Shown here: positions 43,637 through 53,891 of the stretch, piece by piece
Layout: every line of letters begins with the position of its first letter
Position numbering within the stretch: the first letter of the stretch is position 1
Assembly: GCF_920984665.1 (NCBI RefSeq)
Contig: NZ_CAKLBP010000005.1
Location: 186,001-250,000, forward strand
DNA length: 64,000 nucleotides
From: Pedobacter sp. Leaf170
GTDB taxonomy: Bacteria > Bacteroidota > Bacteroidia > Sphingobacteriales > Sphingobacteriaceae
Reading direction: 5' to 3'
The notes under the pieces: model-generated
What the model was told of the DNA's origin: nothing
What the model saw: only the letters and a program-made list of their open reading frames with translations
The model's database searches: none
Translations under genes and position numbers: made by a program

Positions 43637-44056
43637 ATGAAAAATTCGATTTTTTTATTGATAATTTTATTGCTGTTTTGCGGCTGTAAAAAAGAAAATA
43701 CGCCAACTGAGGTTTTGGATGAAAAGGTAAGCGCTGCAGCTTTTGTTAAGGCAGGTGGAAACTTTACAAACGGACCTTACGGTATGGTTACTGGGTTGGC
43801 CAAAGTATACATGGAAGCAGAAGTGCTAAAGTTGGCTTTTGAAGATTTCTCTAGCACTAATGGTCCAGATTTGAAAGTGTATTTAAGTAAGGATATCAAC
43901 CCTGTTGATTTTATTTATCTTGGCGATCTTAAATCAGTAAGCGGAAATCAACTTTACACAATACCTGCTGGTACAATTGCCAAAGACTATAAATATGCTT
44001 TGGTTTATTGTCAACGTTATAAACATCTATTTGGGTCGGCCGAACTGAAATTTTAA
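43637..44056 (+). CDS. DM13-domain lipoprotein
   Basis: 139 residues with a lipobox at LFCGC (Cys17-18), so it is lipid-anchored. The DM13 domain covers most of the mature part: LKLAFEDFSSTNGPDLKVYLSKD, YTIPAGTIAKDYKYALVYCQRYKHLFGSAEL. The conserved Cys in VYCQRY is a proposed redox site in eukaryotic DM13/DOMON proteins. This ends the run of same-strand genes. About 220 bp of spacer with a minus-strand terminator follows. Confidence 0.85.
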   Translation: MKNSIFLLIILLLFCGCKKENTPTEVLDEKVSAAAFVKAGGNFTNGPYGMVTGLAKVYMEAEVLKLAFEDFSSTNGPDLKVYLSKDINPVDFIYLGDLKSVSGNQLYTIPAGTIAKDYKYALVYCQRYKHLFGSAELKF

Positions 44057-44158
44057 TTTTCTACACAAGGATAAAATGAACTGATAACATAATGATCATA
44101 GATAAATATTTTAAATAGGCTATTCTTGTTTAAATGCTATTTTTTGATTATTATTTTT

Positions 44159-44200
44159 AAAAAAAAATGCCTCCATATTGTGTATAACTTTTTGGAGGCA
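44159..44200 (-). terminator. Intrinsic terminator for the GH127 gene (minus strand)
   Basis: tgcctcca (44168-44175) and tggaggca (44193-44200) form an 8-bp stem. On the minus strand a run of about nine Ts follows. The position 80 bp beyond the minus-strand gene's end fits. Confidence 0.75.
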
Positions 44201-44279
44201 GTGCATTCCTTTGGAATGGCCTTTTGCTATGCATTTAACTTAATGATGGCAAATTTTTACCATGTACAGCTAGTCTCAA

Positions 44280-47200
44280 CTATTTCAAGGTTACATCCAG
44301 ATAAACCGAATGCCTGCCATAAGTATTGTAAAAGGGTTTAAAAACCACATCGTCGATGGTAAAATTTAGTTCTTTTGGGTTGCCTTTTATGCTTTTACCT
44401 ATATCGTTTGCGTTAAAAGTTATTTTGCGCCAATCTTTTCTGGCTTCGGGCTCCTGAGCTGCAAGCAAAATGGGACCATAAAATAAACTTGCAATATTTT
44501 GCTGGTCCATCACCGGGTCTAAATGAAAGGTAAACGGCATTTTTAATTCAATGGTATCTCCATCTTTCCAACTGCGGTTAAGTGCGAGGTAAGAACCAGG
44601 TGTTACATTTACCTTTTGTGCAACTCCGTTTATTTTTACCAGAAAACCTTTGGTAGCCCATCCCGGTACACGAACATGAATTTCAAATTTTCCATTGCCT
44701 CTTACTGTTAATTTCGTTTGGTCTTCTTTTGGAAAATCTGTCGTTTGCTCAATGCGTACTTTTTGCTCAGTCCAATCCAACACGGATGGGATGTAGAGGT
44801 TTACATAAAGTGCTTTGTTATCTTTGCTTTTAAAGTAAATTGAATTTTGGAGTTTTGTGCTACTCTCAATAGCGGTACCGTTACAACACGTAAAACCGGT
44901 CATGTCTTCATTTCCAAACTGTTTTACAGAACCTGGTCTTAGTGGTACATGGTAGGTATTTGCAGGACTATTTTCTGCTACAGATGCCAAAATGTGATTA
45001 TATAAACCACGTTCGTAATAGTCCATTAATTCGGTTCGCTGGTCGTACATAAATAAATCACTTGTTAACTTAAGCATATTATAAGTGGCGCAAGTTTCAT
45101 TTTGTCCGCCTTCAGAAAAACCATTTTCATAAAGTGTTGAGGGTTGGGCTACAAAGCACTCGGCATTGGCCGGATTGCGTGCACCCGCTACACCACCAAT
45201 GCTATACATGTAATCGCTAATCATTTTATGCCAAAAATTATCAGCTATGTTATAATATTCAGGATTTTTAGAAGCCTGATACATCTCTATACTCCCAACA
45301 ATTTGAGGGATGTGCTGGTTAGCATGAAGGCCGCGGAAAAGATCAACATTTTTTGCCAGGCCATGTGTATGGGATGCATCACCATAAAAAACTTTGATAT
45401 TATCGAACAGTTGTGCAGTTTTTAAATATTCTGTCTTCTTGGTGATTTTATAAAGTCTGGCCATTGATTCATTCATACCTCCATATTCGCCGGCTATGTA
45501 AGTATTCCACATTTTAATAAGCGTTTCCTGAGGCAGGTTATTTAATCTTGCAAATACCCAATCGCCCATGTTTGTGGCAATTGCCAATGCTTTTTTATTT
45601 CCACTTACTTCGTAAACATCTATTAAGCCTGCCAAAATTTTGTGTAATGTGTAATAGGGGGCCCATACCTGATTTTTCTGACCGCCGTATTTAGCACCTT
45701 TTTCCAGCATAATAAATTGGTCTGGCGGATAAGCACTAATAAAACCGGTTCCCCAATTCCAATAATCGTTGCGTATACTTCCGGTAGCTAAATCAGAATC
45801 AAAATCAGCTTTGCCGGCTCCAACCGGTACTTTTGTTGGGTCGGCGTTAAAAGTTCCGCCTGCTTTTTGAGGCTTTCCGGAGCGCTGCGATAAATCGTAT
45901 AGAGTATTCACCATATAGTTCATTTTATCAGCAAAATTTTGATGTAATGTCTTATCATATCCTGTCCCGGCATAAGCCTGAGCAATTGCAGAAAGGTAAT
46001 GTCCGGTAGCATGACCTCGTAACTTAGTATCTTCTGTATCCCAAACGCCTAAGGGCTTTGTTCCCGAAGGTTGCTTTTGTCCAAAGGCATGTCTAAACAT
46101 ATATAAAAACGAGTTTGGATCAGTTTTAGAAAGCCTTTTAATAAATTTATCTCTGTTTTCTATAAATTTTGTTTGATTGCCATCAGCATCTGTTTTTAAC
46201 GAAACCTGATTAAGTTTAAAACCAGATAGTTTCTGCTCAGGAGCGATTTTTGATGAGGACGGTTCAATAATTACTGTGGCTTTTGGTTTGAAACTGGTGC
46301 CAGGGATATCGCCTGTTACACTATAAGTTCCTGGTTTTAAAACTGAAGAATTATCTGTTGGTGCTGGCCAGATAACCCTCACTTTTGGTCCGATAGTATT
46401 GTTTTTATAAACTGCATCAATAAAGGCTGGTAACCGTGGTAACGAGCCAACGGCAGTTTTTATGGTAATATCAGGCACACTTACTAAAGATCCATTGTAA
46501 AATTGAGGAAGATTGGCTGCAAATTTCGGGAGATCGTCTTCAGGCTTGGTATTGGTATTTACCAGACCATTGCCACCTCTATCTGCGTTTTTAAAAATGC
46601 CTGCAACTTGTTTGCTGTTTAAAGCTACCCGGTAAATTCTAAAGTCATGTAAATTGGCATTAAGGTGTGGATTTCCTTGAACAAAAGATTTGCCGATATA
46701 AAGTCTGTTTTTATCTTTCGATTGTGGCGAGGCAAATATTTCAGATAAATCTGATATTGCATGAGCCACTTCCCCTGATGGCTTTCCGTTTATGTAAGTA
46801 ATTAAAGTTTTTGAAGGAATATCAATCACCACGGCTAAATGAACCCACTTATTCAGCTCTATTGGAGATGATATAGCATTTATTTGATTCTTGGCAGAAA
46901 CAATGGTTGCGGTTAAACCTTCAGGCTGGTTGCTTCGGGCGTTAAGCATGTAAAAGTGCTTGCTGTTATTCACACCAAAGTCAAACACAGCTTGATTTGC
47001 CTGATTTGAACGTAGAAAAACCCATCCCGATAGGCTTATCGACTCCATCTCCTTTAAAACAGCATCTGGTAAATTAATAAAAGAATTAGCTTCACCAGAA
47101 AGTGAAAGCACTTTTCCAAAACGCGTATCGTTAACAAATTTTACCTCGTTAGATAGCGATGTTCCATGTAGATTATTTCTCGACCAATCTTTTAAATTGC

Positions 47201-47363
47201 CATCAAAAATGTATCGGGCGCTTAATCCGGTTTCTCCAATACCATCTAATATTTGGTCGCCACTTTGCGCAAAGGCAGTATTAAAAAACGAAAAAAGTGC
47301 AAATACAAAAGTTGCTAACCAATGTATTCTGCTTCTGATTTTTGATGTTGCTATTTTGCTCAT
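44280..47363 (-). CDS. LamG-GH127 protein (putative beta-L-arabinofuranosidase)
   Basis: 1027 residues, signal peptide ending near AFAQ (residue ~33). A LamG/concanavalin-like domain follows (residues ~45-225: LSARYIFDGNLKDWS, LSGWVFLRSNQANQAVFDFG). A Big_4-like bacterial immunoglobulin segment comes next (~290-370). The GH127 (DUF1680) domain is about 385-1027. Its zinc-site residues appear as NETCATYNMLK (Glu, Cys) and FTCCNGTAIES (two Cys), matching the cysteine-nucleophile type. Other landmarks are VWAPYYTLHKILAGLIDVYE and YERGLYNHILAS. GH127 removes beta-L-arabinofuranose; related families act on other sugars. The gene is divergent from the DUF5695 gene. Confidence 0.9.
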   Translation of the reverse strand: MSKIATSKIRSRIHWLATFVFALFSFFNTAFAQSGDQILDGIGETGLSARYIFDGNLKDWSRNNLHGTSLSNEVKFVNDTRFGKVLSLSGEANSFINLPDAVLKEMESISLSGWVFLRSNQANQAVFDFGVNNSKHFYMLNARSNQPEGLTATIVSAKNQINAISSPIELNKWVHLAVVIDIPSKTLITYINGKPSGEVAHAISDLSEIFASPQSKDKNRLYIGKSFVQGNPHLNANLHDFRIYRVALNSKQVAGIFKNADRGGNGLVNTNTKPEDDLPKFAANLPQFYNGSLVSVPDITIKTAVGSLPRLPAFIDAVYKNNTIGPKVRVIWPAPTDNSSVLKPGTYSVTGDIPGTSFKPKATVIIEPSSSKIAPEQKLSGFKLNQVSLKTDADGNQTKFIENRDKFIKRLSKTDPNSFLYMFRHAFGQKQPSGTKPLGVWDTEDTKLRGHATGHYLSAIAQAYAGTGYDKTLHQNFADKMNYMVNTLYDLSQRSGKPQKAGGTFNADPTKVPVGAGKADFDSDLATGSIRNDYWNWGTGFISAYPPDQFIMLEKGAKYGGQKNQVWAPYYTLHKILAGLIDVYEVSGNKKALAIATNMGDWVFARLNNLPQETLIKMWNTYIAGEYGGMNESMARLYKITKKTEYLKTAQLFDNIKVFYGDASHTHGLAKNVDLFRGLHANQHIPQIVGSIEMYQASKNPEYYNIADNFWHKMISDYMYSIGGVAGARNPANAECFVAQPSTLYENGFSEGGQNETCATYNMLKLTSDLFMYDQRTELMDYYERGLYNHILASVAENSPANTYHVPLRPGSVKQFGNEDMTGFTCCNGTAIESSTKLQNSIYFKSKDNKALYVNLYIPSVLDWTEQKVRIEQTTDFPKEDQTKLTVRGNGKFEIHVRVPGWATKGFLVKINGVAQKVNVTPGSYLALNRSWKDGDTIELKMPFTFHLDPVMDQQNIASLFYGPILLAAQEPEARKDWRKITFNANDIGKSIKGNPKELNFTIDDVVFKPFYNTYGRHSVYLDVTLK

Positions 47364-47821
47364 TTTTTTATTAATTGATAGATATCTAAGTAGTTTTAAA
47401 ACGAAGAAATTTACAGATATGCTGTATGGAAAATTTTATGCCATTCGTTTAGAAAGATAAAGCTATAAAGAACATTGAGCTCAACATGCATCCTTTTTAG
47501 CTGATAACCGCAAGATATTAACAAATTACATTTGTTGATTACAGGGATTATGTAAAAGTTATCAGCCTGAATTTAACTGCTTTTAGTAGATTAAATTTTA
47601 AATAACTTACATCTGGCAAATGGTTTACTGATGATTTTTTAAAATGAAATAATTCAAGTTTCAGATTTAAATTTAACCGTATCCCGTAATTACCATTTTA
47701 AACTGACCATAATTAAGCAGATTATTTACTGATTTTGCCTAAATCTGCTTCTCATGTCAACCTTCGTTTATTATAATATATTTTTGGTTATATAAAATTG
47801 AATATTGGTTATCCAAAAATA
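47364..47821. other. Divergent AT-rich intergenic region
   Basis: This 458-bp spacer separates the starts of the GH127 gene (minus) and the DUF5695 gene (plus). I see no gene, tRNA, strong hairpin or operator repeat in it. Promoters for both genes should lie here, but no convincing TTTG/TAnnTTTG pair was found by eye. Confidence 0.5.
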
Positions 47822-50566
47822 ATGATGAATATACATACCGGTGTGCCAAAGGCATATTTACTTACCTTTTTAATAATCGTATCAGTTTTTGCTTCCATGG
47901 CGCAATCTCCGTGGGTTAATCTTTCAAAAAAACCATCAACATTAAATTTATCTGATGGTTTTGTAGAATTTGATGCTGGCGCCTTTAATTTAAGATTGGT
48001 AAAATCATCACAAACTGTTGCCGGCTTAAAGCCAAAAAATGTAAAAGATTTCGATTTTGTTCCAAGTGATAGTTTAAAAGTTAGAAGTTCTGATGGCCTT
48101 TACCATTTGGGCGATATCAATTTAAGAATTCGCAATGTTGGTACTGAATCGTGGAAAAGCTATAGTACAGCAACCAGGCGAATGCCTGTTAATGCCATTG
48201 CGGTTAAAGGAAAGGTTTTAGCTGCCGCAGATTTATCATCAACGCTGCCCTCAGATATTCCTTTACAGATTATCCGCTCTTGGGAAATGGTTAACGGGAA
48301 ACTTTCGCTAAAGTTTACGCTAAAAAATAAAACCAATACCAATATCGAAATTGGAGCATTGGGTATTCCGATGATTTTTGATAACATTTTAGAAGGAAGA
48401 ACATTAGAACAAACGCATGCTAAAAATGTATTTTACGATCCATACATTGGTAACGATGCCGGCTATTTGCAGGTAACCCGATTAAGCGGTCAAGCACCAT
48501 CGTTAATTGTTGCGCCATTGGGCAAAGCTCCTTTCGAGGCTTACAACCCTTTAAATGATGATAAAACACCAAGAGGAATTGCTTTTGAAGGATTTTACGA
48601 GTGGATGATACACAGCAAAGCTTATGCAGAAAACGAATGGAAAACAGCTGAACCATGGAACAACCCTACTTCAATAATCATTAAGCCGGGCGAAGTTAAA
48701 ACTTACGCCTTACAGTTTATTTTATCCGGCAAAGCCGAAGAAACAGAAAACACCTTAATTGAAAATAAAAAACCTGTAGCGATATCGGTTCCGGGTTATG
48801 TGCTAGCCCAAAATGTTGATTCAAAATTATTCATCAATTACCCTAAAAAAATTAAATCAATTAATTGTTACCCCGAAGGCGCTTTAACTTTTAATGCCTT
48901 GCCATTAACAAAGGGTGGTTGGAAAAATTATGAAGTAAAAGGTAAAATTTGGGGTAGGGCAAAATTGACTGTAACCTATGATGATGGTTTGGAACAAACG
49001 ATTAATTATAAAATTATTGCACCAGAAAGTGAAGTTATTGCCAGTTATGGGAATTTCCTGACCACAAAACAGTGGTTTAATCAGCCTGATAATATTTTTC
49101 ATCGTTCTCCATCGGTTATAACTTATGATTACGAAAAGCAGCAACAAGTGGCGCAAGATAACCGGGCCTGGATTGCAGGCTTAAGTGATGAAGGTGGGGC
49201 AGGTTCATGGCTTGGCGCCATTATGAAGCAATTGGTGCAGCCGGAGAAGACGGAGATAGACAAGCTTCAAAAATTTGTAGATACGGTAATGTTTGGCAGA
49301 ATACAAATAAAGGACGGACCAAATAAGTATGGTGTTAGAAAGAGTCTTTTTTACTATGCGCCAGATTCATTGCCAAAAAATACTTATGCTAAGGATATTA
49401 ATTTTAAAACCTGGTCGGCTTGGCCTAAAAAAGAAGCAGATAACCTGGGTAGATCATACAACTACCCACATGTTGCTGCGGCACACTGGATGTTGTATCG
49501 CCTGGCTAGAAATTATAAAGGTTTGGTAGCACAATCTACCTGGAAACAACACTTAATTGATGCGGCACAAACGGGTATGGCGATGGTAACTATTGCGCCT
49601 TATTATGCGCAGTTTGGGCAAATGGAAGGAACCGTTTTTTATCTGATTTTGAGAGATTTAAAAAATGAAGGTCTGTCGCAACAGGCAACCGAACTTGAAA
49701 CCGCAATGCGAAACCGTGCTAACCATTGGCGTACTTTACAATATCCTTTTGGTAGCGAAATGCCTTGGGATTCTACCGGGCAGGAAGAAGTTTATGTGTG
49801 GTCTAATTATTTTGGTTATGATGATAAAGCAAAAGTTACACTAGATGCGATTTTGGCTTATATGCCTGTTTTACCTCATTGGGCTTACAATGGAAATGCC
49901 CGCCGCTATTGGGATTTCCTCTATGGCGGGAAATTACAACGTGTAGAACGTATGATTCATCATTACGGATCGGCATTGAATGCGATTCCGGTGTTGATGG
50001 ATTACAGAAAAACCCCCGATAATTTCTACTTACTTCGCACCGGTTACGGTGGTTTGATGGGTTCCATTTCTAACATTACCAAAGATGGATTTGCACCTGC
50101 AGCTTTTCATGCTTATCCTTCTACATTAAAAAATGATGGTATTACAGGCGATTATGGGTCAGGATTTTTTGGGTACGCAGTTAATACTTCATCTTATATA
50201 TTAAAACACAAAGAATTTGGCTGGCTGGCTTTCGGCGGTAATTTACAAACCAAAGGTGATGTGGTAAACGTAACATTAACTACTGCCGCAAAATCTGCAG
50301 TCTACCTTGCACCAATAGGCTTGTGGGTAACTTTAGATGCTGGTAAAATAGAATCGGTAACGTTCAATATTTCCAATGGTGATGTTTTGTTAAAACTGCA
50401 AAAAGCAGATGATTTTACGCCCGAGGCTGTACTCAGAATTGATCAACCAGCCAAACCAACAGGAACTGGCGTTTACCAAATAAAAACATCGGGTAAACCA
50501 GATCGTGGCGCTTTGGTAATTCAGCTTTCGCCAAATGGTACTACAGATGTGATAATTAAGAAATAG
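47822..50566 (+). CDS. Secreted DUF5695-family protein (glycosidase-like)
   Basis: 914 residues from ATG at 47822 (an upstream TTG at 47798 is less likely). Signal peptide ends near SMAQ. The first ~300 residues are beta-rich with galactose-mutarotase-like character (DGFVEFDAGAFNLRLVKS, GALGIPMIFDNI). The second half has alpha/alpha-barrel signs (AHWMLYRLARNYKGLV, YYAQFGQMEGTVFYLILRDL, GMAMVTIAPY). I assign it to DUF5695 from overall pattern; no enzymatic activity of this family is known to me. It resembles polysaccharide-active proteins and neighbours GH127. A terminator follows. Confidence 0.7.
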   Translation: MMNIHTGVPKAYLLTFLIIVSVFASMAQSPWVNLSKKPSTLNLSDGFVEFDAGAFNLRLVKSSQTVAGLKPKNVKDFDFVPSDSLKVRSSDGLYHLGDINLRIRNVGTESWKSYSTATRRMPVNAIAVKGKVLAAADLSSTLPSDIPLQIIRSWEMVNGKLSLKFTLKNKTNTNIEIGALGIPMIFDNILEGRTLEQTHAKNVFYDPYIGNDAGYLQVTRLSGQAPSLIVAPLGKAPFEAYNPLNDDKTPRGIAFEGFYEWMIHSKAYAENEWKTAEPWNNPTSIIIKPGEVKTYALQFILSGKAEETENTLIENKKPVAISVPGYVLAQNVDSKLFINYPKKIKSINCYPEGALTFNALPLTKGGWKNYEVKGKIWGRAKLTVTYDDGLEQTINYKIIAPESEVIASYGNFLTTKQWFNQPDNIFHRSPSVITYDYEKQQQVAQDNRAWIAGLSDEGGAGSWLGAIMKQLVQPEKTEIDKLQKFVDTVMFGRIQIKDGPNKYGVRKSLFYYAPDSLPKNTYAKDINFKTWSAWPKKEADNLGRSYNYPHVAAAHWMLYRLARNYKGLVAQSTWKQHLIDAAQTGMAMVTIAPYYAQFGQMEGTVFYLILRDLKNEGLSQQATELETAMRNRANHWRTLQYPFGSEMPWDSTGQEEVYVWSNYFGYDDKAKVTLDAILAYMPVLPHWAYNGNARRYWDFLYGGKLQRVERMIHHYGSALNAIPVLMDYRKTPDNFYLLRTGYGGLMGSISNITKDGFAPAAFHAYPSTLKNDGITGDYGSGFFGYAVNTSSYILKHKEFGWLAFGGNLQTKGDVVNVTLTTAAKSAVYLAPIGLWVTLDAGKIESVTFNISNGDVLLKLQKADDFTPEAVLRIDQPAKPTGTGVYQIKTSGKPDRGALVIQLSPNGTTDVIIKK

Positions 50567-50600
50567 GATAGTATAAACTTTTTAGAAGCCTCGCACACTA

Positions 50601-50643
50601 AAATGCCCCCAACAAGTTAAACACTTATTTGGGGGCATTTTTG
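50601..50643 (+). terminator. Intrinsic terminator after the DUF5695 gene
   Basis: aaatgccccca (50601-50611) pairs with tgggggcattt (50630-50640), then Ts. The rest of the 281-bp spacer to the second susC shows no other clear element. Confidence 0.9.
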
Positions 50644-50847
50644 TGAATGGAGAAACCAAGTTTAGTGTAAGTTATGCAAAAAATAATCAGCTGCTAAATC
50701 CTTATTTTATAAGTAGTTAACTTAAAAACGAATGGTGTTAGCTAATTGTAAATATTCTGTTAATATTCGGTTACAAGTAGCTAAGATCATCTTAAGGCAT
50801 TCATTTAATGGAAGTTAAATTTGAATTGAACAAACAAACTAATTAAG

Positions 50848-53800
50848 ATGATTACTAAATTAAAATCTGCTTTAACCGTTATTGTTGTTTTTTGTTTGAT
50901 GTTGGCTTCGGCCTCTGCACAAACAGAAATGTTAAACGGTAAAGTAAATGATCAATCGGGTATGGCTATACCTGGTATTTCGGTTAAAATTAAAGGTAGC
51001 AACAGCGGAACTTCCACCAATAGCGAAGGAAGGTTTACGCTGAAAACATCGAATCCGGCCACCTTTATTTTTAGTGGTATTGGCTATCAAACTAAAGAGG
51101 TAGCCTACACAGGTCAAAATAATATTACTGTTGTTTTGATGGATGACCAAAAAGACCTGAACGAGATTGTGGTTACGGCCTTAGGCGTAAAACGTGAAAA
51201 ACGAAATTTAACTTATAGTTCTCAGGAAGTTAAAGGCGACCAGCTTACGCAAACCAAAGAACCCAATTTGGTAAATGCTTTAGCAGGTAAAGTTTCGGGG
51301 GTGCAAATTACCAGTTCATCTGGTACACCTGGTAGCTCATCAAGAATTGTGATTCGGGGTGCCAATTCGCTTTATGGAAATAATGAAGCTTTAATGGTTG
51401 TTGATGGTATTCCGGTAAATAATGATGAAACCGGTAACTTAAATTCTGGGCCTGGTACCAATCGTATTGCCGATTTAGATCCGAATATTATTGAAAGCAT
51501 TAACGTTTTAAAAGGTGGTGCAGCAACCGCATTATATGGTTCTGATGGTGCAAAAGGTGTAATTATCATCACCACAAAAGCCGGCGCATTAAATAAAAAA
51601 CCAAGCATAAATTTAACCTCTTCCTTTTCTTTTGAAAATCCGCTGATTCCTGAAATTCAAAATAAATATTCTTTGGGCTCTAACGGGGTATATTTTGATG
51701 GTGAAACCAGAAAAACAAGTACTTCGTGGGGCGCCAGAATGGATACCTTAAAAATTAACGGACAGCCTGCACAAGTTTATGATCAATCTGATTTGTTCTT
51801 TAAAACAGGTAAAACCTACACCAACTCGATTGCTTTAAACGGCGGCGGAACGTATAGTTCTTATTATTTATCGTACACAAACCTTACACAAGAGGGAACA
51901 GTTCCATCAACTTCATTTGATAGAAATACCGTTTTTGGAAAATTTTCTACACAGGTTGTAAAAGATTTAAATATTACTTTCTCTTTAAATTATGCCAACA
52001 CTAAAAATAACAGGCAACCAGAAGGTTATGCTTTAGAGAGCCCGGTATGGACTATCTTTTCTGCACCGGTGTCTTATGATTTGCGTCCATCTACCAACCC
52101 TGATGGCACTCAGCGCCTTTATCGTTTCTCGAGAAATAATCCATATTGGGTTTTGGATAACATCAAAAACACTTCGATTGTGAACCGATTTTTACCAACT
52201 TTTAATGCGGAATACAAGGTATTGCCTTGGCTAACAGTTATAGAGCGTTTTGGTGCTGATGTTTATGTAGAACAAGGTAAGTATATAGAATCTTTAGGTT
52301 CTGTTTCTAACCCAAACGGTAGAATTGTTAATAATAATACCAACTTCAGACAGTACAATAATGATTTAATTGTGAGTGCCTCTAAAACAGTTGGCGATTT
52401 TAATTTAGATGCTATTTTAGGAAATAACCTTATCTCTACCTACAGTCAAAATTCTTATGCAAATGGTTTGGGGATTACCGTTCCCGATTTCAATAATATC
52501 AGTAGTGCTTCTACAGTTAAATTTAGCGAAAATAGCTACCTCACCAGAAAGATAGGCTTCTACCTTCAATCTAATATCGATTATAAAAGGTTTATTATTT
52601 TATCCTTAACAGGAAGATACGATGGTACTTCGGTATTAGCCAAAGGGAATAGTTTTTATCCTTATGGTTCGGCTGCTACAAGTTTCATCTTTTCTAATTT
52701 CTTTTCTAAAGGATTATCTGATGTAATGAATTTCGGTAAATTAAGATTATCGTACAGTACAGTTGGAAATGCTAGTATTGGTCCATACAGTTTACTTACA
52801 CCTTACGAATCGCAAACCATCAGAAATATTGCTTTTCCTTTTCAAGGGCAATCTGGTTTCTTAATTAGCGGTACATTAAGCGACCCAACTTTGAAAAATG
52901 AAAGAATTAATGAGTTTGAGGTAGGTTTAGAAACAGGTTTTTTCAAAAATCGTTTAAGCCTTGAAGTAACTTATTTCGATAAGAAAACTACAAGCGGCAT
53001 TATTCCATTTGTTGCGCTGGCACCATCTACGGGTTATAACTCTACCAGCGTTAACTCTGCATCTATGCGCAATAGGGGTATAGAAGTATTATTAAATGCT
53101 AACCCGGTTAAAACAGAAAATTTTAACTGGGATTTAACATTCAACTTTAGCAGAATCAGAAACAAAGTATTATCCATTTACAAAGATTTAAATCAGGTAG
53201 GCAACGGTTTCACCTTTATCTTTTTAAATCAGCCGTATGGCGTTATTTATGGAACAAAATATGCCCGAAATGCTGAAGGAAAATTATTAATTGGTGATGA
53301 TGGTTTGCCATTTCAGGCAGATGAGCAAGGGATTATTGGTAATATCAATCCAGATTTTATGGCTGGAATTGTCAATAATTTTAAGTACAAACAGTTTAGC
53401 TTCAGCTTTGCTTTTGATATGAAGAAAGGCGGCGACATTCAAAACAACGTAGATGGATATGGCTATTTTTACGGAACGCCAAAAGTTACTGAAGACCGCG
53501 ATCCAAGAGTTGTAGAAGGGGTAAATGTAAATACAGGACAGCCGAATAACGTATCAGTTACCGGCCAGGCTTACTATCAGCGTGCCAATAGTGTTTTAGA
53601 ATCTGTTATCCAGGATGGTACTTATGTAAAATTACGTAATGCAAGTATTGGTTATAGTTTTAAGCCAGATTGGATTAAAAAAACTGGTTTTAAAAACATA
53701 TCACTAAATGTTACGGGTAGAAATTTATGGATCTATGCTCCACATTTTACCGGAGGCGACCCAGAGGTAAGTTCATTTGGTTCTTCAAATGGTTCACAGG

Positions 53801-53865
53801 GAATTTATTCTTTCTCTACACCAACTTCCAGATCCATCGATTTTACATTGAAGTTAACATTATAA
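50848..53865 (+). CDS. SusC/RagA-family TonB-dependent transporter (second pair)
   Basis: 1005 residues. Signal peptide ends near SASAQ (residue ~25). A carboxypeptidase-D-like module (~28-105: MLNGKVNDQSGMAIPG, NSEGRFTLKT) is followed by the TonB box (LNEIVVTALGVKREKR) and plug (IRGANSLYGNNEALMVVDGIP, ALYGSDGAKGVIIITTKAG). The barrel ends in SRSIDFTLKLTL. No sigma/anti-sigma partner is adjacent. Followed by SusD, an M1 peptidase and hydroxyproline genes, it probably imports oligopeptides or glycopeptides rather than plain glycans. Confidence 0.95.
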   Translation: MITKLKSALTVIVVFCLMLASASAQTEMLNGKVNDQSGMAIPGISVKIKGSNSGTSTNSEGRFTLKTSNPATFIFSGIGYQTKEVAYTGQNNITVVLMDDQKDLNEIVVTALGVKREKRNLTYSSQEVKGDQLTQTKEPNLVNALAGKVSGVQITSSSGTPGSSSRIVIRGANSLYGNNEALMVVDGIPVNNDETGNLNSGPGTNRIADLDPNIIESINVLKGGAATALYGSDGAKGVIIITTKAGALNKKPSINLTSSFSFENPLIPEIQNKYSLGSNGVYFDGETRKTSTSWGARMDTLKINGQPAQVYDQSDLFFKTGKTYTNSIALNGGGTYSSYYLSYTNLTQEGTVPSTSFDRNTVFGKFSTQVVKDLNITFSLNYANTKNNRQPEGYALESPVWTIFSAPVSYDLRPSTNPDGTQRLYRFSRNNPYWVLDNIKNTSIVNRFLPTFNAEYKVLPWLTVIERFGADVYVEQGKYIESLGSVSNPNGRIVNNNTNFRQYNNDLIVSASKTVGDFNLDAILGNNLISTYSQNSYANGLGITVPDFNNISSASTVKFSENSYLTRKIGFYLQSNIDYKRFIILSLTGRYDGTSVLAKGNSFYPYGSAATSFIFSNFFSKGLSDVMNFGKLRLSYSTVGNASIGPYSLLTPYESQTIRNIAFPFQGQSGFLISGTLSDPTLKNERINEFEVGLETGFFKNRLSLEVTYFDKKTTSGIIPFVALAPSTGYNSTSVNSASMRNRGIEVLLNANPVKTENFNWDLTFNFSRIRNKVLSIYKDLNQVGNGFTFIFLNQPYGVIYGTKYARNAEGKLLIGDDGLPFQADEQGIIGNINPDFMAGIVNNFKYKQFSFSFAFDMKKGGDIQNNVDGYGYFYGTPKVTEDRDPRVVEGVNVNTGQPNNVSVTGQAYYQRANSVLESVIQDGTYVKLRNASIGYSFKPDWIKKTGFKNISLNVTGRNLWIYAPHFTGGDPEVSSFGSSNGSQGIYSFSTPTSRSIDFTLKLTL

Positions 53866-53891
53866 TCAATTATCAATTAGAAAGAAAAATT

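Noticed and set aside
44126..44341. Small plus-strand ORF between the DM13 gene and GH127
   Set aside because: It runs through a minus-strand terminator and into the 3' end of GH127. There is no motif and the codon use is poor.
53727..53891. Longer N-terminus for the second SusD protein
   Set aside because: It lies inside the susC gene in another frame, and the ATG at 53892 gives a perfect lipoprotein signal peptide.
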